Source: Tubulanus polymorphus (Eukaryota; Nemertea; Palaeonemertea; Tubulaniformes; Tubulanidae). From it: a DNA stretch of 64,000 nucleotides. The position numbers and the translations under genes are program-made. The notes under the pieces were generated by a model. That model searched no databases, had not been told where the DNA came from, and worked only from the letters and a program-made list of their open reading frames with translations. This document shows positions 11,855 to 22,257 of the stretch, one piece after another. The stretch spans positions 8,790,704 to 8,854,703 of the forward strand of contig NC_134036.1 in NCBI RefSeq assembly GCF_964204645.1. Reading direction: 5' to 3'. Numbering within the stretch: the stretch's first letter is position 1; each line of letters opens with the position of its first letter.

Positions 11855-12100
11855 AGTGTAACATGTAAACTCGTTTAGTATATGCAATATGATATAAGAA
11901 GAAAATTAAAAAAACTATCAAAAAAAAGGGGGAGGGAACGTGTTGTTGTATCGTTTATTGTATCATGTGGTTGACTGCTGAAATCAGTTGTTGTTGGCCT
12001 TGACATTTTATTCTTCTTCTTATGCTGTCCCAGTTCGTGTACGATTTGTTCAGATACACTTTGAGATATCGAGGACGATATTTTACGGCTTGGGGGAGTA
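11855..12100 (+). other. 3' untranslated region and polypurine tract of element A
   Basis: No gene. Two purine tracts are visible: an A-run followed by 'gggggagggaa' at about 11922-11938, and TTGGGGGAGTA (12090-12100) directly before the 3' LTR. The second occupies the usual position of the plus-strand primer. Confidence 0.6.
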
Positions 12101-12487
12101 TGTGACAGACATTCATAGATGACATTGGTTGAGTAATCTTTTGTTTTCTGAACGACACTCCAGCCTGTGGCGCCCTCTCGGTTATGTTCTGGTTGTGGGT
12201 TTGTGTGGTCATTCATCGTATTGATTCCGCGAATGGCGGTAACTTACCTAACTGTTGATGAATGAATAAATATTTGGCTATTTATGAAATATTGTTTGTC
12301 GCAGGTTGTTGGAGAGGCCGTGGAGTAATTTCTTTTCTACTGGTGGTTGGAGCCAAGGCTGTACACCCCAACAAAGCCGCTGCGACGAGATACCAGCGAA
12401 TCGTCGGATTGTCGAATCGAATAATTAAAATTACGTGTTCGAACCCTGATTACCCCTCACGATCGGTGGAGGAGAAGGGCGTTCACA
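12101..12487 (+). repeat. 3' LTR of element A
   Basis: 387 bp, the same length as the 5' LTR, with about three substitutions. Its last base is followed immediately by minus-strand RT coding sequence of element C. Confidence 0.95.
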
Positions 12488-13284
12488 CTAAGAATTGTCT
12501 AATTTGCTTCACGCCTTTTGGTCTCTCGAGATTCTTGATAACTGCCGTTTTAGTGGGGTCAATTTTGACGCCTTCTTTTGATATGACATGACCTAAGTAT
12601 ATTATCTCTTTAAGTGCGAACTGGCATTTTGACGGTTTTAGTGTTAACCCTGCTTCTCGTAACCGTTTAAATACTAAATCTAAATGTTTGAGGTGTTCTT
12701 CAAAATCGTGAGAAAATCAATATATCGTCAACATAAATCAATACAAGTTTCCAGTTTAGACTCTTCAAAGCTTTGGCCATGACCGAGGCAAATGATGCGG
12801 GGCTGTTTTTTAGTCCGAACGGGAGACGGTTCCATTCAAAGATGCCGTGATGCGTGATGAATGCTGATCTATGTTTAGTAGCTGGGTCTAACGGGACTCG
12901 CCAAAAACAACTTGCTAAATCTAAGCTGCTGAAAATTTTTTCCTTAGCAACGCCTATTGCATCAATGACATCTTCACATCTAGGTAAAGGGAAATCTATT
13001 TGCTGAGTGCAGTTATAAGGGCGTCTATAATCAATTGCCATGCGCCACTCTCCTGATTTCTTTTTCACCAGTACTACAGGGCTGTGCCAATTTGAACTTG
13101 ACTTAGAAACCATGTTGTATTTAAGCAGCTCGTCCACTTGTTTTTCTATCTCTTTTTTACCCTCCGCGCTGGCTCTATAGAATGGTAAGCTAACAGGTCT
13201 TGTACCAGGATTAACTTCAATTGAATGGTAGTGCAAATTAGTATGACCCACTTCTGAGAGATCAGCAGCAAACACGTCCCTATT
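12488..13284 (-). pseudogene. pol: Reverse transcriptase fragment of element C
   Basis: Minus-strand RT of an older Ty3/gypsy-type element. It shows FAADLSEVGH, then VNPGTRPV, SPVVLVKKKSGEWRMAIDYR, the palm segment RLPFGLKNSPASF, and the catalytic YVDD (about 12718-12729). Just after YVDDILIF the frame breaks at about 12712, and the next RT segment (FEEHLKHLD..., with YLGHVIS) continues in another frame to 12488, where element A truncates it. An in-frame TAA at 13282-13284 separates it from the upstream part of pol. RNase H and integrase are missing. It is a dead copy. Confidence 0.88.
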
Positions 13285-14283
13285 TTATTTCAGAAATTCA
13301 AGTTGGCGTTGTTTTTGTTCTTCAGAGAGATCAGAGTTGGTTAAGTCAAATTCAACAGGTTTCTCTACTTTGGCATCATATGTGTTGTACTGATTAGAAA
13401 CACCCTGTTGCGTCTGTTTAATGTTTTGATTGGGGTACTGATTGGCTTTCTGAGTTTGATGCGGATTTGGACTGTGAAAGTTCTGGCGCAAACTTTGAAT
13501 AGACTTCACAGACTGACGACCCTGAGCATGATTTTGAGGTTGAGAGTTTCGAGTACGAGTTTGATAACTGTCACCTGTGTGACCTTGAGCGAAACTTGGA
13601 ACATCATCGTCATCAATAGCCAATATAGATTCGTCTTGAATATCAAAACAGTTTGCTACAACTTTCTTTTTTGGTAAAACGACCGGTAGATCAGTAGGGT
13701 TCCTAATGCGCATAACAGAATGTTTATTGTCGACTCTAGACAAACATTTAGCACCTACAACATTGAGCTGTAGTAAGTAAGAAATCGGTTCTAAGAAACA
13801 AATACTTGGGATTTTATCACTGGAAATGTTCACAGGGAATAGGGCTTCAGATCTTGGTGGTATGGTTGTTCTCTTATTAGTGGGTGCTAAACCGAAACCC
13901 GATGAGTTGAGGGTTGTAAATACTTCATGCTCGTGAAAACTAATCGCGCGGTTTTTGAAACAAATTATGGCATCGTTCTAATCGAGGAAATCTATTCCTT
14001 ATATAGGTGGGTACTGCATTTGTTCTATCACATAAAACGTATAAGGCATAACAAGACCAGCAATATTAATATCGAGATAAGCTATGCCGTGTACACTGTG
14101 TTTTTCACCACCAACCCCGGCTATGTGACAGATGTTAGACGGTTGTAATTTGACTGGATTGGGTAACTTTTTGAGAGCACTAGTAGAAATACAACTGATT
14201 TGAGCCCCAGTATCAATTAACGCGGAGAAACCTCTCCCAAATACTTTGATCGAAATAGAATTTTGATAGAGTACTTCAGTCAC
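13285..14283 (-). pseudogene. pol: Protease and PR-RT linker of element C, with nonsense codons
   Basis: The segment 14283-13999 encodes a retropepsin with the active-site motif LIDTGAQIS and CHIAGVGG. Downstream in the same frame come a TAA near 13996 and a TAG near 13980 flanking GIDFLD, which is the usual conserved protease end (ILG-DFL). Then comes a long linker rich in Gln/Asn (13833-13285) before the RT. The segments share one frame, so decay here is by point nonsense mutations rather than indels. Protease to RT distance is longer than usual because of the Gln/Asn-rich insert. Confidence 0.82.
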
Positions 14284-14355
14284 ATTAACCGTAGGTGTTG
14301 GTTCAGTGTTAGGGTGCCCATCCGGCGGCTCTTGACCGTGGATAGGCGCGCACCC

Positions 14356-14577
14356 CTATTGTGGACCTTGTTGTTGGTATTGCTGACGGTTTAAAAGGGC
14401 TGCGCGGCTTCGGCATTTCTTAAGGAAGTGCCCCTTGATTTTGCAGTGATGACAAATTGCATTACGAGCCTTACATGATCTTCTGTCTACACAGTACTCA
14501 CCACAATATTGACACGATGGTCGCCCCTGCTGCCCTGATCCTGTTTGGTAGTCGGTCACTTGCTGAATAGGTTGTTG
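14356..14577 (-). pseudogene. gag: Gag C-terminus (zinc knuckles) of element C
   Basis: Minus-strand fragment with a Cys-rich CQYCGEYC segment followed by a CCHC knuckle (CHHCKIKGHFLKKC), then a Gln-rich end and a TAG near 14356. It is the continuation of the gag piece at 26361-27131 and was separated from it by insertion of element B at 14577/14581. Confidence 0.85.
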
Positions 14578-14580
14578 TTG
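14577..14580. repeat. Left copy of 4-bp target duplication (GTTG) of element B
   Basis: GTTG directly precedes the 5' LTR (TGTGGCG...). The same GTTG at 26357-26360 directly follows the 3' LTR (...GCTACA). Confidence 0.75.
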
Positions 14581-17148
14581 TGTGGCGAAAATTGTCAATA
14601 TCTGGGGTGGGTTTGACCACAAAATGTCGGTCTTTGGTGAAATTATATTATGTATTTCGGAATGGCCTTAAGCCGTTCTTTTCCCATTGTTTCTTTTTAG
14701 ATGTACGTATTCCGGGACGGGGCTGGGTGTTCTGTGGCGATGTTTCGGGATCTTTTCGGCTCAATTTCAATCTGACAGATTTTTGGCAGTCCTGTCAGAT
14801 TCCAATTTCACGACCTGGGCAGGCCCCCGCGGTGTTGGCCACGCCACATCGCGGTGACATTAGCGATTTTTCGGCGCCTGTCCAGGCCATTCTTTTATCC
14901 TCCACCTACCTATTAGTGTGTGTTCTCCTTTTTATATTCGAGACCCAACTTCTTTGATTTTGGGCCGTTTTGGTTCCGTCTCGTCGCCGGAGAATTCTCC
15001 AGCCCTGCTCGTGTTTACGCTCGTTTTTACGACGCCGTTCGCTGGCGCCGCCTCACTTCCGTGTGAGCGTTTTCGCGGTGGTGCGGTTAACTCCGGTTTA
15101 TTTTTAGTAAATATCTCCGTATCGGTCTTATAGTCGTCATTTTTCGCGTTAATCTTAAAATATTATAGAACTTAATTCTACTTCTCGCGTATGAAGTCTT
15201 TATTTAGGGTTTTATCATTCGTCACGGTCGAATGATTTCGCGTGCTCTACTTTGTCCGCGGATCGTATCACTGCTCGTCACGCTTGACCAATCACCGCGT
15301 GCGTTGACCGCATGAAAACTATGTATTTGGCGCAATCGCGCTCATTGGCAACTTGGCTCTGGCAGAGCCACATTAGAAACTCTTCTTGCTGCCTCTTCAC
15401 CGTTTTACGAATCGGACGCTGTAAATCGTACAGATCATGTAAGAAGACAATTTTACTCTCTAATTAAGACACGGGCCTCCGGGTCGTCTGACCCCGGGAT
15501 CGCTGCAGTGGTTTTTGACATCCCGCCCTCAGTGAGTCCCGAGTGCCGACGCACCCGGGGGTCGTGTAGTCGTCGGCCATGGGCTGCCGATAAACTCGTC
15601 ACTTACAATCCTGTAAATATTGTAAATTCTCCGTCAGTTCATCGTCTGTTTAAATTCAATCCTCTGACGATGCCAACTTAACGCTCTCGTCGCTGTAATT
15701 AGTAATAGTAATAGTAATAATAATAGTATGGTAGGCCTATATCTTCTGTGCTATTTCCGTAATTTTACTCCGAGATGTCGTTTCTGCTGACTATGAAAAT
15801 CACCTGTATTCAGTAACTCCTTTTTCGAACGAACGCGCGGTCGTTTCATCTTCTTGACGTCGCCTCTGAATTTCGACTCTTTGAGTTCGCGTCACCGACA
15901 TTTTGAATTTGGCGCGCAGTCGTTGATTAACGACAACGCTCGTCGTTAACTATTTGACGTTCCGTCGTATAATTCTTATCGTTGATTAACGACAACGCTC
16001 GTCGTTAACTATTTGACGCTCCGTCGTATAATTTTTATCGTTGATTGAAGACAACGCTCGTCGTTAACTATTTGACGCTCCGTCGTATAATTCTTATCGT
16101 CGATTGAAGACAACGCTCGTCGTTAACTATTTGACGCTCCGTCGTATAATTCTTATCGTTGATTAACGACAACGCTCGTCGTTAACTACTTGACGCTCCG
16201 TCGTTAACATCTTAATCGTTGATTAGCTTCGACGCTCGTTTACTGAGACCTAAGTTATATTAGATACACACCGGAGTCCGCCGCGCCACCGCTTCTATTT
16301 GACGTTCGGTCGTCTCCTTTGTATGCTACCGTACATTGACTGTACCAAGGCTTTGCAAGCCATGAAGGGCACATTCTTTTTATATATCGAAATGTAAATA
16401 ATCAAGGTGTTTTGCGTGTGGACATGATGTCCCCTTGGCATCAAGAACGATGAACTTTGTATTATAAGAAAATATATATATTTAATAATTCGTACTACAT
16501 TCCAATCAAACTTCGAATCTTGCGTTTATTTGATTCGCCGGCACTGGAAGGAAGGACGAGGATTTCTGTTTGTTTTCCTGCTGCATCGAACCCATTTAGT
16601 TCTACGTGAGGATCGTTCCCCTATTGACCGTCGCTACGGACAACACTTATGCATACGACTAGTTTGACAGATCTGGCATGAGTCGCAATTAGCTCCTGAG
16701 ATGACGGGGGACAGCTATGTGCGAGAGGGCACTTGGAATGGGGGTAGCCATATCCGCCGAGTAATCAACACTGCGAGTTTCGTCCGAGGAAAGCCCCTAA
16801 AGCGGATTACTCTGAGTAGAGCGGGTTGGGGGGGTCTGTATTGGCCACACAGATTAAGGCTACGTGGAGTAGGGAGGCGACTGTTTGGAGGAGAGCGTAC
16901 TGCTAAAGCGCCCTTTTTAGCGACATTTTTTAATAGAGGAACCGATTCTACATATCTTATATCATTTACTTTCCTGGGGAAGACAAGAGTCTCCTTGCCG
17001 TATTCAATACCCGAGTGCGGTCGACCCAGGCGGACCCGTGTAGCGAGCGCCCCGGCACAGCAGAGTGACTACGACTACGCTACCTATGGACAACAGCAGT
17101 CACTACCTGTATTACTATTTTTTTTATGTTTACACTACAACCGCTACA
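14581..17148 (+). repeat. 5' LTR of element B (2568 bp)
   Basis: Very long LTR compared with the few hundred bases usual for this superfamily. It contains a 59-bp tandem array (five full units) and, at 15320-15325, TATGTA where the 3' LTR has TATAAA. Open frames inside it (14580-14957, 14918-15133, 16701-17198) recur in the 3' LTR but show no domain or start context, and are not called as genes. Confidence 0.95.
15921..16230 (+). repeat. 59-bp tandem array in 5' LTR of element B
   Basis: Units begin CGTTGATTAACGACAACGCT at about 15921, 15980, 16039, 16098 and 16157, with a degenerate sixth at 16216. Each contains the inverted words GTTAACGACGA / TCGTCGTTAAC and so can fold. The 3' LTR has three units. 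Confidence 0.9.
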
Positions 17149-17152
17149 AAAA

Positions 17153-17170
17153 TGGTGGCAGCGGTGGGAT
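17153..17170 (+). other. Primer-binding site of element B (tRNA-Leu type)
   Basis: TGGTGGCAGCGGTGGGAT starts four bases after the 5' LTR. Its reverse complement ends in CGCTGCCACCA, which matches the 3' acceptor end plus CCA of a common animal tRNA-Leu as I remember it. Confidence 0.8.
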
Positions 17171-17380
17171 CTATTTATCAAAATACTTCCCTTATTGAAA
17201 GTATTAATTTTCGTTTGACTTGACGAGTGACGGGTGAGGGCTAGTTTATTTTTTCCGATGCAGCAGAAATCCTTCTTCCAGTGATCAGCTTATCATATAT
17301 ATTTAAATTGGTTTTTCCTTTCAACCTTCTTGCGCGGCGTCATTCTAATCGTTCGTCTTCTAATTCAGCTATAAGTAAAA
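17171..17380 (+). other. Leader of element B with possible splice donor
   Basis: Short untranslated leader before gag. 'acgggtgagggc' (about 17230-17241) resembles a 5' splice site and could supply the donor for a spliced message to the third ORF. This is inference. Confidence 0.35.
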
Positions 17381-18499
17381 ATGGAAAATAATGACATGAC
17401 GAGAGGTCGCTCACGTACCCGAGGCAAGGCAAAGAGCAGATCTCATAGTCAGGGAGATGAACGACATGTACGATTTGATCAAGACCTTGACCTTAATAGA
17501 GATCGCGAGGTTACTCAATCAGCCTCCGGCGACGGTTCTCACGACGGGTCATTAAGCCGACTTACCAGTGATGAGACTCGTACGATGACAGAATCGAGGG
17601 ACGACATCACTGACCTTCCTTTCAATGATGAAATCGACCGACCGAGGCCCTTTGAGCGTGAGACAACACCGATCGGCCCAGCAACCGCCGGCTATAGCTC
17701 GACTGTTCATAATTTATATAATATCAGACCCGAGACGTTTTCCGGAGACGGCTCATGGCCTGATTATCTCCAAGTTTTCGAGACTGTAGCCCGAATTAAT
17801 GGCTGGAACGGACGTCTTAAAGCCGATATCCTGTTTGCTCATCTTCGTGGTCCAGCCCGACAACTAGTATGTACACTCGTCGACGAGGAGAGGCGAGATT
17901 TTCAGCAACTGGTCAGAGTGCTCGACAATCGCTTTGGACATGGTCATCAGGCTGAACTATTTTTGGCTGAAATAAGAAACAGACGTCGTAAACGAAATGA
18001 AGGCCTGAGAGAGCTCTCGCAGGTATTAATCACCTTGGCAACCAAGGCTTACCCTGATTTAACTCCGACTCAACGAGACCGATTAACACGAAACCATTTT
18101 ATCGATGCTTTGGATGATAGAGATTTGAGAATGCGCCTTCATCAGAGTCATAGTACGTCATTAGATGAGGTCGTGAAATTAGCGGTAGAACTCGAGGCAT
18201 TCGAGAAACTAGAAGATGTTCGGGAGAGAAACTCGCATGGCTTCGTGAATCAGGTTAAATCGGAACCCCGTGGAGAAATTGAAGGGTTAAAAGAACAAGT
18301 CGCTCAACTAACCTCAATGGTGAAGCAAGTGTTGACTCAGCAACGCCCCCCTGTGGATGCCGGTAGGCGTCTCCCTAATCGCATCGTTTGTTACGCCTGC
18401 GGAGAGCCCGGCCACATTTCTCGAGAATGTCGCAGATCAAGGCATCAGGGAAACGAGGGACGGTTGGCTCCTCGAGAGTCCGGCCAGCCGCGCAAGTAG
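17381..18499 (+). CDS. gag: Gag of element B
   Basis: A 372-residue structural polyprotein. The first 90 residues are Arg/Ser/Asp-rich and probably disordered (RGRSRTRGKAKSRS). A capsid-like helical domain runs from about 110 to 290: FSGDGSWPDYLQVFE, then LRGPARQLVCTL and LDNRFGHG. A short coiled-coil follows (EIEGLKEQVAQLTSMVKQ). One CCHC knuckle, CYACGEPGHISREC, is at about 337-350. The ATG is the first of the frame, with context aaaaATGG. The stop is TAG at 18497-18499, just past the frameshift hairpin. The frame is intact. Confidence 0.92.
   Translation: MENNDMTRGRSRTRGKAKSRSHSQGDERHVRFDQDLDLNRDREVTQSASGDGSHDGSLSRLTSDETRTMTESRDDITDLPFNDEIDRPRPFERETTPIGPATAGYSSTVHNLYNIRPETFSGDGSWPDYLQVFETVARINGWNGRLKADILFAHLRGPARQLVCTLVDEERRDFQQLVRVLDNRFGHGHQAELFLAEIRNRRRKRNEGLRELSQVLITLATKAYPDLTPTQRDRLTRNHFIDALDDRDLRMRLHQSHSTSLDEVVKLAVELEAFEKLEDVRERNSHGFVNQVKSEPRGEIEGLKEQVAQLTSMVKQVLTQQRPPVDAGRRLPNRIVCYACGEPGHISRECRRSRHQGNEGRLAPRESGQPRK
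18448..18490 (+). promoter_or_regulatory. Programmed -1 ribosomal frameshift signal of element B
   Basis: G GGA AAC at 18448-18454 sits in gag phase (GGA 18449-18451, AAC 18452-18454). A 6-base spacer leads to an 8-bp stem CGGTTGGC (18461-18468) / GCCAGCCG (18483-18490), with one G-T pair and a 14-base loop. Slipping back one base enters pol, which is open from there to 22257. Confidence 0.88.
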
Positions 18500-21400
18500 A
18501 AGAACTCTCATTTCCTTCATTAAATCATCATACTCCAACTCCGAAAATTAAAGAAATCAGAAAGATTTATCAAATGAGCAGAAATTCAACGAGCATAATC
18601 ATACACGGAAAAATAGGAGAAATCAATGTAAATTATTTGATTGACACGGGAGCTTGCGTCTCCGTTGTAAATAGCAAGATTTATAATCGACTGCGTCCTG
18701 CGATGAAAGATAAATTAGAGATGTCAGATGTTGCATTGAGTACGGCCAATGGCTTAGGTATTGAGGTCAAAGGTCAGATGGAGATCGACGCTAAGATCTT
18801 CGATAAATCGACTCCCTGGAAATTTGTGATTGCTGATATATCAGAAGATGTCATACTCGGCATGGACTTTCTAGAATTTTTCGACTGTAAGATATTTCCC
18901 GGACGGAAGAGCTTGATTTTGGGTGATGAGCAACTGTTTTACGGAAAGCACTGTAATCTTGACGAGAATAACACTCGAGTACGAAGCCGGCGGAAAGTTA
19001 TCCTTCAGCCATTTTCGGAACAGATAGTTGATGGACTCGTAGATGTTCAACACCATACTGGAAAATGGGCAATAATAGAGTCATCTCGACTTTCCCATAA
19101 ACACCAATTTCTCACCGCACGTAGTCTTGTAGACACAGAGAAGAAATTTCTACCAGCAAGGGTTATGAATCCGACCCCGGAAACGATAACCATTCATAAG
19201 GGTTCAACCCTGGGCTATCTCAGCACCATCAGCCGAGTTGGCGGCTCACGCATGAATCAGATCGGCATAACCGAGCTAGAATTACAACCCGACCAGGGAG
19301 AGCCTGATCATTTAGTGGACTTAATTGCGAGGACCCTTGAGAATTTGAGTCCTACTGAGGGAGAACAAGCAAGACAGCTCATACTAGAATACTCTGACAT
19401 ATTTTCGAAATCGGACACTGATTTGGGTTTAGCCCAGGGCGTGACACACGACATTGACACCAATGGGAGCCGCCCTATCAAACAGCGGGCGAGGCGGATG
19501 CCCATATCGAAACAAGAGACAGCAGACGAAATGGTGGAAGACATGCTAAACCGAGACGTGATAGAACCTTCATCCAGCCCTTGGTGCTCGAATATCGTGT
19601 TGGTCGGGCAGAAAGATGGTTCCACACGGTTCTGCGTAGATTTCCGGGCATTGAACTCGTGTACGCGGCTTGACTCGTACCCGCTTCCCCGAATAGATGA
19701 TTCGATTCGCTCTTTGTCAGGATCGAAATACTTTTGCACGATGGACTTAGCCTCAGGATATTCGCAGGTGGAGTTGTCTGAAGAAGCTAAAGAGAAAACA
19801 GCATTCGTAGTACGAAATGGCCTTTATCAGTTTAAGCGTATGCCGTTCGGTCTATGCAACGCGGGCGCCACGTTTGAAAGATTGATGGAGCAGGTTTTGC
19901 GCGGGCTGCAAAATGAGATTTGTTTAATTTATCTCGACGATATCATCGTATACGGAAGATCCTTCGACGAGACTCTGCAGAATCTACGGGCGGTCTTTGA
20001 CCGAATCAGACGTTCCGGGTTGAAGCTCAAACCTAAGAAGTGTCAATTTTTCCAGAGAAGCGTCACTTTCCTAGGCCATATCGTCTCAGAAGAGGGAGTC
20101 GCCTGCGATCCTGTTAAGATTGAAGCCATCAAGAACTGGCCTACACCGAAGTGTCCAACTGATGTCCGATCATTCCTCGGCCTGGCGTCGTATTATCGAA
20201 ATTTCTGCCCGGATTTCTCTTCCGTCGCTCACTCGATGTATAAATTAACCGAGAAAGACAGGAAGTTTACCTGGACATCAGACTGCGAAGATGCGTTCGT
20301 CCGATTGAAAGAGATGTTGATGTCGCCACCAGTCTTAGTCTATCCTGACCCCGATTTACCATTCATTCTAGATTGCGATGCTTCTGGAGTGGGGCTCGGA
20401 GGAGTACTATCTCAGCTGCAGGACGGACAGGAAAGGGTGATCGCGTATGGTAGCCGTGTCCTTTCTAAACCGGAGAGAAACTATTGTACCACTAGGCGAG
20501 AGTTGCTCGCAGTTATAACTTATGTGAAACATTTTCGACACTACTTACTTGGGAGAGAATTCCTCCTCAGGACTGACCACGCGTCACTTCGGTGGCTGAT
20601 GTCATTCAAGGAGCCAGAGGGACAGACCGCAAGATGGATAACCGCCTTGGCCGAGTATCGATTCAAGATTCAACATCGACCCGGTCGTTTTCACACCAAT
20701 GCTGATGGTCTTTCACGCCGAGAGTGTGCAAGCTGCCTCCGTTCTTCTTCAAACTTTCAGGGCGATATTTCTCCCTGTAATGACAGAACCAAAATTAGAA
20801 ACATTAACATCGAACAACGAAATATACCTAGATCTGGGACCACCCTGTTAAGTTCAACCGAATGGACGACTCAGCAATTGATAAATGAACAGGCAGTTGA
20901 CTCGGAGCTATCTTGGATAGTGGAAAGATTCAAGTCCGGCGACAGGCCTGCCTGGCAAGATGTCTCCAGCCTTGGGCTTTCGACCAAGTTCTACTGGGCT
21001 CGATGGACACAATTAAAACTGATTGACGGTAAACTATTTATAAGCAAGGAACGCGCTGGACATCCCGATTCAACGCTCCTACTCCTCCCGAGAAAGTATC
21101 GAAAAGAAGTCTTTAACTCCATCCATAACTCCCGTACTTCGGCACATTTCGGAGTAAAGAAGACTCTCGCCGCCGTCCATGGTCAATATTTCTGGCACGG
21201 AATCCATGAGGACATTAAACTCTGGTGTCAACAGTGTCATATCTGCGCGTCAAGAAAGACCACCCCTAAGAAGAGAAGGGCCGCTATGAAAGATTACAGA
21301 GTGGGACTACCACTCGAACGAATCGCACTCGACATTCTAGGTCCTCTCCCCGAGACTGACTCTGGCAATACAGTTATCTTAGTTGTGACTGACTATTTCA

Positions 21401-22257
21401 CTCGGTGGGTAGAAGCCTATGCTCTACCCAACCAGACAGCTGTTACCGTGGCAACGACCTTAGTGAGAGAATTCATTTCGAGGTATGGTGTAGCCCGCCA
21501 ATTCCATAGTGACCAAGGCACGAACTTCCAATCGAAACTAGTTAGAGAGATATGCGAACTGCTTGAGATGCAGAAAACCCGTACAACGGCCTATCACCCG
21601 CAATCCGACGGGTTGTGCGAGAAGTACAATCGGACTCTTTTAGACGGCCTCGCTATGACTGTGAATTCTAACCAGACTGACTGGGACGAACAATTACCTT
21701 TCTTAACTATGGCGTACCGTGCTTCCGTGCATGATAGCACTGGTTTTACTCCGAATTATTTGATGTTCGGGCGTGAAATTAACTTACCGCTTCAAATTGT
21801 ATCCGGTACATCCGCGGCGGAACACTCTCCTCTTCCAACTAAATCGTATGCGATCGAAGTTAAAGAGCGTCTTGAAACCGCGTTTGCATTGACTCGACGC
21901 AACCTGGAAATAAGAACGAAGCGAAATAAGAGATGTTACGATTTGCGACAGAGCGGCTCTACTTATAATATCGGAGATTTAGTCTGGGTTTACACGCCCG
22001 CCATTTCGGCCCGACAGACCAAGAAATTGTCCTGTCTTTACACTGGTCCGTTTTCAGTCACGCGCATAGTCAACGACGTGGTCTTTGGTGTTGAGAATCT
22101 CGAAAACCACAATGTCAAATATATACATTTCGATCGATTGAAGCCCTATGTGGCCGTTGATTCGCCCCTAGGTGCGATGCCCTCTGAGGGCCTTTCTAGT
22201 AGAAGATCTGATCGAAGAACCCGCTTGCCCGATAGGTTCGGGGATTGGACCGTCTAA
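18455..22257 (+). CDS. pol: Pol of element B (PR-RT-RH-IN), intact
   Basis: Polyprotein of about 1,270 residues made by -1 frameshifting from gag. In order it has a retropepsin (LIDTGACVS, DTG at 18643), a conserved ILGMDFLEF, RT (FCVDFRALN, YLDD near 19930), RNase H (DCDASGVGLGG near 20371, RTDHASLRWL) and integrase. The integrase has an HHCC zinc site (HFGVKKTL...CQQCHICASR, about 21140-21260) and the catalytic triad codons at 21331, 21511 and 21619 (DD35E). A GPY/F-type module (LYTGPFSV) follows, with no chromodomain. No stop or frameshift is seen. The frame opens from 18388 with a TTG and lacks its own ATG, which agrees with expression by frameshift. The end overlaps the open frame of the third ORF by 13 bases. 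Confidence 0.95.

Larger units (their letters stand above)
4853..12487 (+). mobile_element. Ty3/gypsy-type LTR retrotransposon A, recently inserted
   Basis: Two 387-bp LTRs starting TGTGACAG and ending GTTCACA enclose gag and pol in the order protease, reverse transcriptase, RNase H, integrase, which is Ty3/gypsy order. The LTRs differ at about three positions by eye, pointing to a recent insertion. The five bases outside the ends (ctata and ctaag) do not match, so there is no clean target duplication. The right end abuts element C directly, while no C sequence lies to the left. Pol has one nonsense codon, so this copy is probably not autonomous. Confidence 0.93.

Noticed and set aside
14580-14957. 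125-codon open frame at the start of the B LTR, repeated at 23908-24285
   Set aside because: Lies wholly in LTR sequence, crosses the insertion boundary, has no domain, and its duplication is explained by the two LTRs.
16701-17198. 165-codon open frame at the end of the 5' LTR of B
   Set aside because: Runs across the LTR end and primer-binding site; the 3' LTR version is frameshifted by a G-run difference. No protein features.
21950-22257. Chromodomain at the integrase end of B
   Set aside because: Only a GPY/F-type module (LYTGPFSV) is visible; the tail lacks the aromatic cage pattern.
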